Assembly (NCBI GenBank): GCA_963836015.1
Contig: CAWIIF010000004.1
Span: 1,178,001-1,242,000 of the forward strand
Length of the DNA stretch: 64,000 nucleotides
Direction of reading: 5' to 3'
Source of the DNA: CAWCDJ01 sp963836015
GTDB taxonomy: Bacteria > Acidobacteriota > Terriglobia > Bryobacterales > Bryobacteraceae
The notes beneath the pieces are model-generated. The model saw only the letters and a program-made list of their open reading frames with translations, made no database searches and was not told where the DNA came from. Position 1 is the stretch's first letter. Each line of letters starts with the position of its first letter. The translations under genes and the position numbers were made by a program. This document shows positions 18,568 to 27,433 of the stretch, one piece after another.

Positions 18568-19189
18568 CGATCACACGGTGGTGCGGGATGGATTGCGCGC
18601 GCTGCTCGAGCGTCAGGCAGATATGACTGTCGTAGCGGAGGCCGCCGATGGCCGCGACAGCGTCCGGCTGGCCGAGGAGCAGAGCCCGGATGTCGTGGTG
18701 ATGGACATCGCCATGCCGAATATGAACGGCATCGAAGCGACACGCCGGATTCTGGCGAGCTGCCCCGGCACCGCCGTGGTCATCCTCAGCATGCACCAGG
18801 ACGAGAGCTACGTGCTGCGGTCGCTCAAGGCCGGCGCCAAGGGATACCTCCTGAAGGACTCGCTCCGCTCGGACGTGATCGACGCGATTCGGGCGGTGGC
18901 ACAGGGGCGGTCTTATCTCACCCGCAAGGTGAGCCGCATCCTGCAGGAGGACTACGTACGCCAACTGGACCGGCGGGGCCTCGACGACAGCTACGACCTG
19001 TTGACCGACCGGGAGCGCGAAGTGCTGCAACTGGTGGCGGAGGGCCGAACCAACAAAGAAGTGGCCTCCCTGCTCAACATCAGCCTGACAACGGTGGAGA
19101 CCCATCGCACCCACATTCTGCAGAAGCTGGGCCTGCACAGCGTTCCGGAACTGATCCTGTACGCCGTGCGCAAGGGCATCATCAGCTGA
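18533..19189 (+). CDS. NarL/FixJ-type response regulator with LuxR HTH
   Basis: I place the start at ATG 18533 (MDKMPIRILLADDH); ATG 18542 is possible. The 218-residue protein has an N-terminal receiver (acidic pair ADDH, phospho-acceptor Asp58 in VVMDIAMPNMNG, Lys in GAKGYLLKD) and a C-terminal LuxR-type HTH (LTDREREVLQLVAEGRTNKEVASLLNIS, interrupted here only for description). It is the cognate regulator of the kinase it overlaps. Targets are unknown; the HtrA gene 173 bp downstream is one candidate. Confidence 0.94.
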   Translation: MDKMPIRILLADDHTVVRDGLRALLERQADMTVVAEAADGRDSVRLAEEQSPDVVVMDIAMPNMNGIEATRRILASCPGTAVVILSMHQDESYVLRSLKAGAKGYLLKDSLRSDVIDAIRAVAQGRSYLTRKVSRILQEDYVRQLDRRGLDDSYDLLTDREREVLQLVAEGRTNKEVASLLNISLTTVETHRTHILQKLGLHSVPELILYAVRKGIIS

Positions 19190-19231
19190 AGCAGCCTTTG
19201 AGAAACCGCGATTTGCGCAATCCCTTATTCA

Positions 19232-19248
19232 GGGTATGTCTGATACCC
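19232..19248. promoter_or_regulatory. Inverted repeat upstream of htrA
   Basis: GGGTAT-N5-ATACCC is a perfect 6-bp inverted repeat between the regulator gene and htrA. It could be a binding site or a short hairpin. No U-tract follows, so it is a poor terminator. Confidence 0.3.
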
Positions 19249-19362
19249 AATCACGGGGATAAACCTGGAGCGCCTCCCGCACATCTCTATATATGAAGAA
19301 GCGGCACCCAGTGGCCGGCGAATGGTTCGCCATGGCCGGGTCGACGCGACTAGGAGGCTACA

Positions 19363-20829
19363 TTGACGAAATTTCAGTTTCGTGGGCGCCCGACCGGTGC
19401 GGCCCTCACCCTGGCGGCGGTTTTGGTTGCCGGCGGCTACGGCATAGCGCATGCCGACCGCGTGACCGCGCACAATCCGACGCCCACATTTCATTTTGCG
19501 GGTCCCAGCGCGAATGTGAACCACGCGGGCTTTGCGCCCGTCGTAAAAAGAGCGCTGCCGGAGGTCGTGAACATCTCGTCTTCCAAGGTGGTGAAAGTGC
19601 CGACCGGATTTTCGCCCCAGATGGATCCGCTTTTCCAGCAGTTCTTCGGCGGCGATGTGCCGCAGGGGCGCCAGGCGCCTCGCTCCCAGAAGGAACAGAG
19701 CCTGGGCTCGGGCGTGATCGTGAGCCCGGAGGGCTACATCCTGACCAATAATCACGTGGTGGACGGCGCCACGGATATCCGGGTGACGCTGTCCGACAAG
19801 CGCGAGTTCACGGCCCGCGTGGTGGGCACCGACCCGCACACCGACATCGCGGTACTTAAAGTGGACGCCGGGACGCTGCCGGCCATCACGATCGGCGACT
19901 CCTCGAACGTGGAGGTCGGCGACTACGCGCTCGCGATCGGCAACCCGTTCGGCGTGGGCGAGACGGTGACGATGGGAATCGTCAGCGCCAAGGGCCGCAC
20001 CGGCCTGGGCATCGAGGACTATGAAGACTTCATCCAGACGGACGCGCCGATCAACCCGGGCAACTCCGGCGGCGCCCTGATCAACGACCGCGGCGAGCTC
20101 GTCGGCATCAACACGGCGATCATCGCGCACGGCTCGGATGGGAACCAGGGTATCGGCTTTGCAGTGCCCGTGAACCTGGCGCGCGAGGTGATGGACCAGA
20201 TCCTCAAGAATGGCAAAGTGGTCCGCGCGTACCTGGGAATCGTGCCGCAGGACGTCACTCCGGCGATCGCCAACGCTTTCCACACCCAGGCGTCTCGCGG
20301 GGCGCTGGTCGGCGATGTGAGCCCCGACAGCCCGGCGCAGCATGCCGGAATCCAGAAGGGCGACATCATTCTGGACGTGAACGGGAAGCCGGTGGCGGAC
20401 GCCAACCAGCTTCGCATGACGATCTCGATGATGCCTCCGGACACCACCGTGAAGCTCAACGTGCTGCGCAGCGGCCAGGAGCGGCCGATGTCCGTGCAAC
20501 TGGCGGAACTGCCGACCCGGCAGGATCGCGCCAGCCTCGACCAGGGCGCCCAGCAGGATGCACTGGCGGGCGTTTCGGTGGAGAACCTGACGCCCGATGA
20601 CGCCGGGCAACTGAACCTGCCGGCGAACACCACCGGGGTGGTGGTGACCGATGTGGACCCCGCCAGCCAGGCCGCCGATTCGGGCCTGCACCGGGGCGAC
20701 GTGATCCAGGAGGTCAACCACAAGCCGGTGCGCAACAAGGCCGAGTTCGAAGCGGCCGTGCGCAATGCCGGCAAGAATCCGCTGCTCCTGGTCGATCGCG
20801 GAGGCAACACTTTGTTCGTTGCGGTCTAG
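19363..20829 (+). CDS. htrA: HtrA/Deg-family periplasmic serine protease with two PDZ domains
   Basis: A TTG at 19363 is the likely start because AGGAGG (19352-19357) lies 5 nt upstream and a signal/anchor helix follows (GAALTLAAVLVAGGYGIAHA). The 488-residue product has the trypsin-like triad His131 (LTNNHVVDGA), Asp161 (TDIAVLKVD) and Ser235 (NPGNSGGALIN), then two PDZ domains (about residues 280-375 and 395-485; first shown by VSPDSPAQHAGIQKGDIIL, second by VDPASQAADSGLHRGDVI). It is a DegP/DegQ-type envelope quality-control protease. A strong terminator follows. The neighbouring two-component operon may regulate it, which is inference. Confidence 0.95.
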   Translation: MTKFQFRGRPTGAALTLAAVLVAGGYGIAHADRVTAHNPTPTFHFAGPSANVNHAGFAPVVKRALPEVVNISSSKVVKVPTGFSPQMDPLFQQFFGGDVPQGRQAPRSQKEQSLGSGVIVSPEGYILTNNHVVDGATDIRVTLSDKREFTARVVGTDPHTDIAVLKVDAGTLPAITIGDSSNVEVGDYALAIGNPFGVGETVTMGIVSAKGRTGLGIEDYEDFIQTDAPINPGNSGGALINDRGELVGINTAIIAHGSDGNQGIGFAVPVNLAREVMDQILKNGKVVRAYLGIVPQDVTPAIANAFHTQASRGALVGDVSPDSPAQHAGIQKGDIILDVNGKPVADANQLRMTISMMPPDTTVKLNVLRSGQERPMSVQLAELPTRQDRASLDQGAQQDALAGVSVENLTPDDAGQLNLPANTTGVVVTDVDPASQAADSGLHRGDVIQEVNHKPVRNKAEFEAAVRNAGKNPLLLVDRGGNTLFVAV

Positions 20830-20848
20830 GGGACCAATTCCCCATTCT

Positions 20849-20898
20849 GCGCGGCTTCGCGGCGGTGCTTTCGGCCGCCCGGAGCCGCGCGTTTTTTT
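20849..20898 (+). terminator. Intrinsic terminator of htrA
   Basis: An outer 8-bp stem GCGCGGCT/AGCCGCGC (20849-20856 and 20883-20890), with an inner GC-rich stem, is followed by seven T residues (20892-20898). It begins 19 bp after the htrA stop and overlaps the last codon of the convergent mscS-like gene. Confidence 0.88.
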
Positions 20899-22504
20899 AG
20901 GGGCGCTCTTTCACGGTCGAGACGCGAAACGACGGCGCCACATAATCCTTGGCTACATACTGCTGCGGAATCGCGATGGTATTGGCGTCCCGCACGGCGG
21001 CAAAGTGGGGAGAGCAGATCTCGACGCCGGCGGAGTTGAATTCATCCTGGATATTCTGGTGCAGGTCGCTGTAGATCTGAATCATGTGCCCGGCCTGGGC
21101 CGTGTAGGCGTTCAGCTGGTACTCGACATAGAAATCGCTGAGCGCGGTCTGCAGGACGAAGGGCTTTGGATCCGCGAGAATACGTTCTGTGCGCGTCGCG
21201 GCCGCGATGAGCAGTTGATGCACCTGCCGCCAGGGGGCGTCGTAGCCGATGGTCACGCTGGTGTGAAGAATCAGCGCACCGCCGCGGCAGCAGGCGCTGA
21301 AGTTGACGATGTGGCCGGAGAGCACCAGGGAATTCGGCACGGTCACGTCCTCGTTTTTCACCGTCCGCAGGCGCGTAGCGAGCAGCGTCCTTTCCGTGAT
21401 GTCGCCCAGGGTGTCGGCGATCTTCACGCGGTCCCCTACCTGGAATGCCCGCGTGTAAGTGAGCAGAACTCCGGCGACGATGTTCCCCACCGCGCCGGCG
21501 GAGCCGAGAGAAACCAGCACGCCGAAAAAGATCGAAACTCCGCGGAAAGCCGGGGAATTTCCCCCCGGTATATACGGAAAAGCCACGACCACCGCGAAAG
21601 CCAACACCAGGATGCGTACCAGCTTGTAGGTCGGATCGGCCCACTCGGGGAAAAATCCGGGGATTGTGATGTGTCCTCGTTCCACTTCGTTGAACAGAAA
21701 CCGGCACAGCTTCAGAATCTGCCACGTGATCGCGCCGATAACTACAATCATGAACAGCCCGGGTCCGGCGCCGGAAACCGCGTGCCAGGCCGCGCCCAGG
21801 GTGGAAAGGACGTATGCGAGAAGAGTTGTCGAGATCCCGCGTGTCTGGGGCAGGATTCCGAGCAGCAGCGAGAGGAACAGGTAGAAGATCAGCACCACCA
21901 CGCCGGCCTGCAGGAGCCTGGTGGCGGCGATCAGGCCCCTGGTGATCTTCTGCGCCGGAAGCAACTCCACGCTCTGGATCCGCAGGCTCCGGATCCGTGT
22001 GCCCCGCCACGAATGCAGCTTCGCGCGAAGCCGCCGGAACAGAAGCCCCTGCACCCTGAGGAACACGAACAACAAGGCTGTGAGAGCGAGCGCCAGCAGG
22101 GAATCGAGGATCAACCGGCGGATTCCGTGGCTTTGGCGCGCGTCCGCGAGCGCCGCCTCCATGCGGCTGGCGTATTCGGCCGCCAGCAGTTGTCGTGGCT
22201 TGCCGGCGCTGCGGGCGTCCTCCTGGGTTACGACCAGAAGCGGCAGGCCGTCGCCGGTGATCTCGGTCTCCACAGCCTCGGGCGCTTCGGGCGCCACGCG
22301 GATGCGCGCCCCCGGCTCTGCCACCAGCCGGTTCAGGCGGTTCGCCACCGCTTCGGCTCTCTCCTGCGGGGAAAACGATCCCACCCCTTGCTGAAGCGTG
22401 AAGAGGGTCTTGCCCTCGAACACCAGGGGAGCGGGAGGGCCGGCGGCGCCCAGCGCCCCGGCCAGCAGAATCGTCCCAACAGCCCCGCATAAACCGATTC
22501 GCAT
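20897..22504 (-). CDS. MscS-family mechanosensitive channel
   Basis: The 535-residue product has a signal peptide (AVGTILLAGALGAAG), a periplasmic N-terminal domain of about 130 residues, four or more TM helices, and the MscS pore and beta domain: GVLVSLGSAGAVGNIVAGVLL is the Gly/Ala-rich TM3 pore helix, followed by FQVGDRVKIADTLGDI and the typical RLRTVKNEDVTVPNSL. It is longer than E. coli MscS (286 aa), resembling the YnaI/MscM-like large members. It releases solutes on hypo-osmotic shock. Convergent with htrA, sharing its terminator region. Confidence 0.92.
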   Translation of the reverse strand: MRIGLCGAVGTILLAGALGAAGPPAPLVFEGKTLFTLQQGVGSFSPQERAEAVANRLNRLVAEPGARIRVAPEAPEAVETEITGDGLPLLVVTQEDARSAGKPRQLLAAEYASRMEAALADARQSHGIRRLILDSLLALALTALLFVFLRVQGLLFRRLRAKLHSWRGTRIRSLRIQSVELLPAQKITRGLIAATRLLQAGVVVLIFYLFLSLLLGILPQTRGISTTLLAYVLSTLGAAWHAVSGAGPGLFMIVVIGAITWQILKLCRFLFNEVERGHITIPGFFPEWADPTYKLVRILVLAFAVVVAFPYIPGGNSPAFRGVSIFFGVLVSLGSAGAVGNIVAGVLLTYTRAFQVGDRVKIADTLGDITERTLLATRLRTVKNEDVTVPNSLVLSGHIVNFSACCRGGALILHTSVTIGYDAPWRQVHQLLIAAATRTERILADPKPFVLQTALSDFYVEYQLNAYTAQAGHMIQIYSDLHQNIQDEFNSAGVEICSPHFAAVRDANTIAIPQQYVAKDYVAPSFRVSTVKERP

Positions 22505-22660
22505 AATACGGCCTCTCTGGGAATTGTAACGGCCCAGGCGCGGCCATCCGCTCCGGTGCGCACTCCCAAATTAAGTAGATCGCTTTTCCCGCCGCTTGGA
22601 GTAAAATGATCGGACGCCGCGCACCCGGGGAGTAGAGCGCCGCCTGGCAGAGGAGAGTCT

Positions 22661-24034
22661 GTGATAAATATTACTAATTGGTTTGGCGACTTAGTTTCGC
22701 ATCCACAGGTAGTCGTCGAGGTCAAATCGGTAGGTGAAATCGTCGCCGTTTTGAAGGATCCGGCAAAATACCCTTCCCCGGTTCGCGCCGTCGGATCCAA
22801 CCATTCCACGACGGAGTGCGGCACGGCGGATGGCGGTACCCTCATCAAAATGTCCGGGATGAATCGGATTCTCGAGATCGGCCCGGATTCGGTGACGGCG
22901 GAGGGCGGCGCGATCTACATCGACATCGCTCAGGAACTGCAGAAGCAGAACCTGCAATTCTACGTGAACACCGAGATCGGGAACCTGTCTGCCGGCAGCG
23001 CCGCCTGCGCGGGAACCAAGGATTCGTCCATGCCCGGGGAATACGGGCAGGTAGGGTCATATATTACACGGGTCAAGATGGTGCTGCCTTCGGGCGAGTT
23101 ACTCGAAGTTTCCGACGCCCAGCCGGAGTTGATGCAGATGGTCCGCTCCAGTTATGGCCTTCTCGGAATCGTCTACGAAGTCACCTTCAAAGTGCGTCCG
23201 ATCCAGCCCCTGGCAGTGCATCACAAGACTTTTACGCTCGACGAGTTCATCGCGAAGCTGCCGGAATTGAAGAAACTCGGGCAGTCGATGATGTATTACA
23301 TGTTCCCGTTCGAGAACCTGATCACGGTTGAATTCCGCAAATACAATCCCGGCGCTACGGGCGATCCCGACGGCCATGTGTGGCCGCTGCGCAACTACAT
23401 GTGGGCGACGTCCGGACCCGCGGTGTGCGCCCAGGCGGAACGCGACATCCCGATACCGGCCGTCCGGTACAAGATCATCGATGGCGTGAGCGCGCTGTGG
23501 AGGTTCAATCTCGAGAACCTGATTACGAGCGATAACACCATAGCCACGGACCAGATGATCCGCTATCCCGGCGTAGCCGGGGCGAGCAAGTACACGTTCA
23601 GCCTGTGGGCCTTCCCCACGGAAATCTATCCCACTGTGCTGGCCAGGCATTTCGAGTGGAGCCGCAAATATTACGAGACCACGGGCTATCGAACCAACAT
23701 GTTGTATGTCGGCTACTCGATACTCAAGGATCAGCAGTCGCTGTTTTCGTATTCCTATGACGGCGACGTGATGACCATCGACCCGGTTTCGACCGCGAAC
23801 CCCGGCTGGAACTCGTTCCTCGACGAATACAACGAGCTCTGCATCGGCCAGGGGGGCATTCCCCTACTGAACCAGACGCCGCGCCTGACACGCGCGCAGG
23901 CACAGAAAGCGCTGGGCAACCGCATCAGGAAGTTCGCGGCGGCGCGGCGAAACTACGATCCGAACGACCGGCTGATGAACGGCTTTTTCCGCGACCTTCT
24001 GGCCGATGCGGAGGCCGTGACACCGTCGGCCTAA
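22661..24034 (+). CDS. VAO-type FAD-linked oxidase (PCMH domain)
   Basis: The 457-residue protein starts at GTG 22661 behind GAGGAGAG. The N-terminal half is a PCMH-type FAD-binding domain: VRAVGSNHSTTECG carries the GxxHS motif in which His48 is the probable covalent flavin ligand, followed by VTAEGGAIYIDIAQEL and GTKDSSMPGEYGQ. The C-terminal half resembles the substrate domain of sugar-lactone/alditol oxidases and ends LMNGFFRDLL. No signal peptide. It is 21 bp ahead of the GMC oxidoreductase gene, so the two probably form an operon of paired flavoenzymes. The substrate is unknown; a polyol or a sugar lactone is only a family-based guess. Confidence 0.85.
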   Translation: MINITNWFGDLVSHPQVVVEVKSVGEIVAVLKDPAKYPSPVRAVGSNHSTTECGTADGGTLIKMSGMNRILEIGPDSVTAEGGAIYIDIAQELQKQNLQFYVNTEIGNLSAGSAACAGTKDSSMPGEYGQVGSYITRVKMVLPSGELLEVSDAQPELMQMVRSSYGLLGIVYEVTFKVRPIQPLAVHHKTFTLDEFIAKLPELKKLGQSMMYYMFPFENLITVEFRKYNPGATGDPDGHVWPLRNYMWATSGPAVCAQAERDIPIPAVRYKIIDGVSALWRFNLENLITSDNTIATDQMIRYPGVAGASKYTFSLWAFPTEIYPTVLARHFEWSRKYYETTGYRTNMLYVGYSILKDQQSLFSYSYDGDVMTIDPVSTANPGWNSFLDEYNELCIGQGGIPLLNQTPRLTRAQAQKALGNRIRKFAAARRNYDPNDRLMNGFFRDLLADAEAVTPSA

Positions 24035-24055
24035 CTCGAATAACGGAGGATCTAC

Positions 24056-27000
24056 ATGCTCTCCACCCCTTGGGAACAACGCAAGGCTGCTTATGATGTC
24101 GTGATTATCGGTTCGGGCTACGGCGGAGCCATCAGCGCCGCGCGCCTTGCGGCCGCCGACTTGAACCCGAAGCCTTCCATCTGCATTCTGGAGCGCGGCC
24201 AGGAGTGGGAGCCCGGCACTTTTCCGGAGACCCTGGGCGATGTGGTCGGCGCCGCTCGCAGCGACGCCAATCCGCTGGGACTCTTCGAGCTGCTGAACTA
24301 CAACGATATCTCCGTGATGAAAGGCTCGGGCCTGGGAGGAACGTCGCTGATCAACGCGAACGTCGCCATTCTTCCCGACCGGGAAGTCTTCGAGCAGTTC
24401 GGCTGGCCTTCCGCCATCACCTACGATACGCTGCTGCCGTTCTACCAGACGGCGCACCAGGTGCTGGGAGCCAATCCCCACCCGCATGCGCTGGAACTGC
24501 CCAAGGTGCAGGCGCTCAACCGCCGCGCGCAGGAACTCGGCATGTCGGTTCAGGCGGCGAATATCGTAGTGAATTTCAAACCCGCCGGCGATAACGCGCA
24601 GGGGGTTCACCAGGAACCCTGCAACGGGTGCGGCAACTGCGTCACCGGGTGCAACGTTCGCGCGAAGAACACGCTGTACATGAACTACCTGCCTATGGCA
24701 CGGAAGGCGGGTGCCACCATCCTGACGCAGAACAAGGTCGAATGGCTGGAAAAGCTGGCGGCGGGCGGCTGGCGCATTCACGGGCGCCACGTCGTGAAAG
24801 GCAAGCCGGACGAGAAGTTCCAGATCGATTCGGCGAATGTGATTCTATCCGCCGGATCTCTCAATTCCACGGAGATCCTGCTCCGCTCCGAGATGCACGG
24901 CCTCTCGGTATCGCCGGCGCTCGGCACCCGGTTCAACGGCAACGGCGATTTCTTCGGACTGGCCTACAACTGCGATCCGGAGACCGACGTCCTCGGGTAT
25001 CCCTACCGGCAGGCGCCGGCGGCGGGAGACTCGCCGTCGCCCGGGCCTAACATCGTGGGAGTCATCCGGTATAACGGCGGACTGCCCGAGGCCCAGCGCA
25101 TTGCGATCGAAGACTTTTCCTTCCCCAACGCTTACATCGATGGCGCCAAGGCGATCTTCGGCGCCATTCGCGGCCAGGATACGGTGGCCGGCAACGAAGA
25201 CGCGCAGCGCGCGCGCTTCCTCCGCGACCTGGACCCCGCGGCCGCCGCCCACGACCCGAACGGCGCCATGAACCACTCCATGCTGTACCTGGTGATGGGC
25301 CACGATAACGCGCGCGGCACCATCCTGTTCGACGCCCCGTGGTTCGAGTCCGACGGCCGCATCCACGTGTCGTGGGACCGCGCCGGACAGCAGCAGATCT
25401 TCACCCGCATGAACGAAGAGCTGCGCCGGCACGCCCGCGCCCTGCGCGGCAACTTCATTTCGAACCCCACCTGGAGCGTCTTCAATATCGGGCACCTGAT
25501 CACCGCTCATCCCCTGGGCGGCTGCCCCATGGGCGACGACTATCTCGAGGGCGCCGTCGATATCTACGGACGGGTCTATGCCGGCGATGGCAGCGTGCAT
25601 CAGGGTTTACACGTCTCCGACGGTTCGGTCCTGCCAAGCGCTCTGGGCGTGAATCCGTTCCTCACCATCAGCGCGTTGACCGAGCGTTTCGCCGAGCGCA
25701 AAATCCGCGAGCTGGGAGGCGAGGCCTATCCCCAGCCCGCGCGCGCCGTCAGCATGGCGGGCATCGACCCGCTCGCCGTCATCGGCTACAACGAAGCGCA
25801 GCTCGAAGCGCTTTTCCGGCGGTGCGACACGCTGCCGATCGACCGTATTCTCAATGCCGGCGGCCCCCCGTCAATCGACGTGGAGCACCAGACCATCCGC
25901 AATGACGCCTTCTGGAAAGGCTTCTTCCCCGAGGGACATGTCCTGAACGCGATGTCGTCGGCAATCTTCACCGGCTTCCGCAAACAGTTCACGAAAGACG
26001 GCAGCCATTATAAGGGCGTCACGAGCGACACCGACGGGCGCATCCGCGCCAACAACAGCCTGGAAGAGATCCACCTGGACAAGGCCACCGGGACTCTGGA
26101 AGCCGGGCGATATCTCCTGCTGCGCTATCTCGACCCGCCGTGGCAGGGGTTCTACGACATCTTCAAGCAGATCAACGACGACCTGCTGATCGGGCGCGTG
26201 TACCTCGGGTCGTACCCCAACGGCGTGCGGGTCCTTACCTTCGCCATGGCGCGCCGCTACGGCTTCGAGCAGATGACGGTGCAAGACCATGCCGCGCTCT
26301 ATACCGCCGGAACCATTCCCACTGCCGCCGATCTCGAAGGCGCCTGGCGCATGGACACGATCTCCAACGCCAATCACGCCGGCGGGGTCGCATGGCTGCA
26401 GTTCGATTCCAAGCCCGACGGGCGCCTCGAGGCGCACTACCTGCTCATGGGTCTGATGGAGGGACTCGTGGTTCCGAGCTTCGTGAAGGACCATTTTCAA
26501 TTGAACGACTTCACTCCATTCCACGACGAGATCCGCAAGACCTCTGCCGATTTCCTGGTGGGCAAGTACGTCGCGCCTCTTCCGCCGGCCTTGGCCTCGC
26601 TGCTCGGCAACTCCACCTTCGGCCTGTTCCACACGGAGGCTAACGGCGAGTTCGGGTTCTACTACACGCTGACTCGCGCGACGCAAAAGGAGATGCCTGA
26701 GAACACCCTGTTCCGGCCGTTCCTGGACGCCCAACTGCCGGATGGCATAGGTATGAGTTTCGACGAACAGATGGTCGGCACCTATTCGGCGGGCGGGGAT
26801 GCTTCCGCCGCTGTGGCCTGCAGCTTCAACGCGCGCATGGTGATTCGCGATGTCAACGAATTTGTGGACGGCTATGAGCACGAGGCCCAGATCCGCGGCA
26901 CCATCACCTTTGCCCAGTTCGACGGACAAGGCCCCGTCACCTATTCCATCGACGACAACGCCAGCCGTTTCCACTACCTGCGGGTCAACCCGGCGACGCG

Positions 27001-27433
27001 GGAGGCGGAGATGAACTACCACATCGAGTTTCAGACCGGAGCCGGCCGCCGCTACGCGTTCGACGGGACCAAGTACATGCAGCACGACGCGACGCCCGCG
27101 TCCGGCAGGATCGCCGAGGTCCTCGAGGATTACACGACGCTCTACTGCCGCGCCACGGAGCTGCCCTCCGGCGCTGAGACCGGCACGGGGCTTCTGAAGT
27201 TCCGCACTTTCGAGGATTGGGCCGCCCTGGGCAATCTGGCGGGCTTTCTGGCTTCGTTCCAGGTCACCGGTACCGACAATCCGGTCACGCAGTTACAAGC
27301 GCGCATGCGATTCCTGGGATTTACCGCGCAGTTCGTGATGCGTGAATACGATCCGCTGTCGCCCGGCTCGTCGCAGCCGGCCCCGGCAACTCCCGCCCAA
27401 TCGGTTCAGGGCGCGGGGGGTGGCGGTCAGTGA
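24056..27433 (+). CDS. GMC oxidoreductase with Cys cluster and a long C-terminal extension
   Basis: The 1125-residue protein is about twice the usual GMC length. Residues 1-553 form a GMC flavoenzyme of the cholesterol-oxidase branch: FAD-binding IIGSGYGGAISAAR (residues 17-30), GSGLGGTSLINANV (90-103) and AHPLGGCPMG (484-493). Residues 189-199 hold C-x2-C-x2-C-x3-C, the spacing of a [4Fe-4S] ferredoxin site, as in some long-chain alcohol oxidases. Residues 554-1125 are a separate region I cannot assign; it has beta-rich stretches such as LEGAWRMDTISNAN and a Gly-rich end. No signal peptide. Translationally close to the VAO-type oxidase upstream; overlaps the convergent 690-aa gene by 7 bp. 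Confidence 0.85.
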   Translation: MLSTPWEQRKAAYDVVIIGSGYGGAISAARLAAADLNPKPSICILERGQEWEPGTFPETLGDVVGAARSDANPLGLFELLNYNDISVMKGSGLGGTSLINANVAILPDREVFEQFGWPSAITYDTLLPFYQTAHQVLGANPHPHALELPKVQALNRRAQELGMSVQAANIVVNFKPAGDNAQGVHQEPCNGCGNCVTGCNVRAKNTLYMNYLPMARKAGATILTQNKVEWLEKLAAGGWRIHGRHVVKGKPDEKFQIDSANVILSAGSLNSTEILLRSEMHGLSVSPALGTRFNGNGDFFGLAYNCDPETDVLGYPYRQAPAAGDSPSPGPNIVGVIRYNGGLPEAQRIAIEDFSFPNAYIDGAKAIFGAIRGQDTVAGNEDAQRARFLRDLDPAAAAHDPNGAMNHSMLYLVMGHDNARGTILFDAPWFESDGRIHVSWDRAGQQQIFTRMNEELRRHARALRGNFISNPTWSVFNIGHLITAHPLGGCPMGDDYLEGAVDIYGRVYAGDGSVHQGLHVSDGSVLPSALGVNPFLTISALTERFAERKIRELGGEAYPQPARAVSMAGIDPLAVIGYNEAQLEALFRRCDTLPIDRILNAGGPPSIDVEHQTIRNDAFWKGFFPEGHVLNAMSSAIFTGFRKQFTKDGSHYKGVTSDTDGRIRANNSLEEIHLDKATGTLEAGRYLLLRYLDPPWQGFYDIFKQINDDLLIGRVYLGSYPNGVRVLTFAMARRYGFEQMTVQDHAALYTAGTIPTAADLEGAWRMDTISNANHAGGVAWLQFDSKPDGRLEAHYLLMGLMEGLVVPSFVKDHFQLNDFTPFHDEIRKTSADFLVGKYVAPLPPALASLLGNSTFGLFHTEANGEFGFYYTLTRATQKEMPENTLFRPFLDAQLPDGIGMSFDEQMVGTYSAGGDASAAVACSFNARMVIRDVNEFVDGYEHEAQIRGTITFAQFDGQGPVTYSIDDNASRFHYLRVNPATREAEMNYHIEFQTGAGRRYAFDGTKYMQHDATPASGRIAEVLEDYTTLYCRATELPSGAETGTGLLKFRTFEDWAALGNLAGFLASFQVTGTDNPVTQLQARMRFLGFTAQFVMREYDPLSPGSSQPAPATPAQSVQGAGGGGQ

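Noticed and set aside
19232..19248. GGGTAT-N5-ATACCC as a NarL-type 7-2-7 site for the adjacent regulator
   Set aside because: The heptamers would point outward rather than inward, so geometry is wrong; kept only as an unassigned palindrome.
20765..22492. Plus-strand ORF of 575 codons
   Set aside because: Antisense shadow of the MscS-family gene, rich in His/Arg/Gln.
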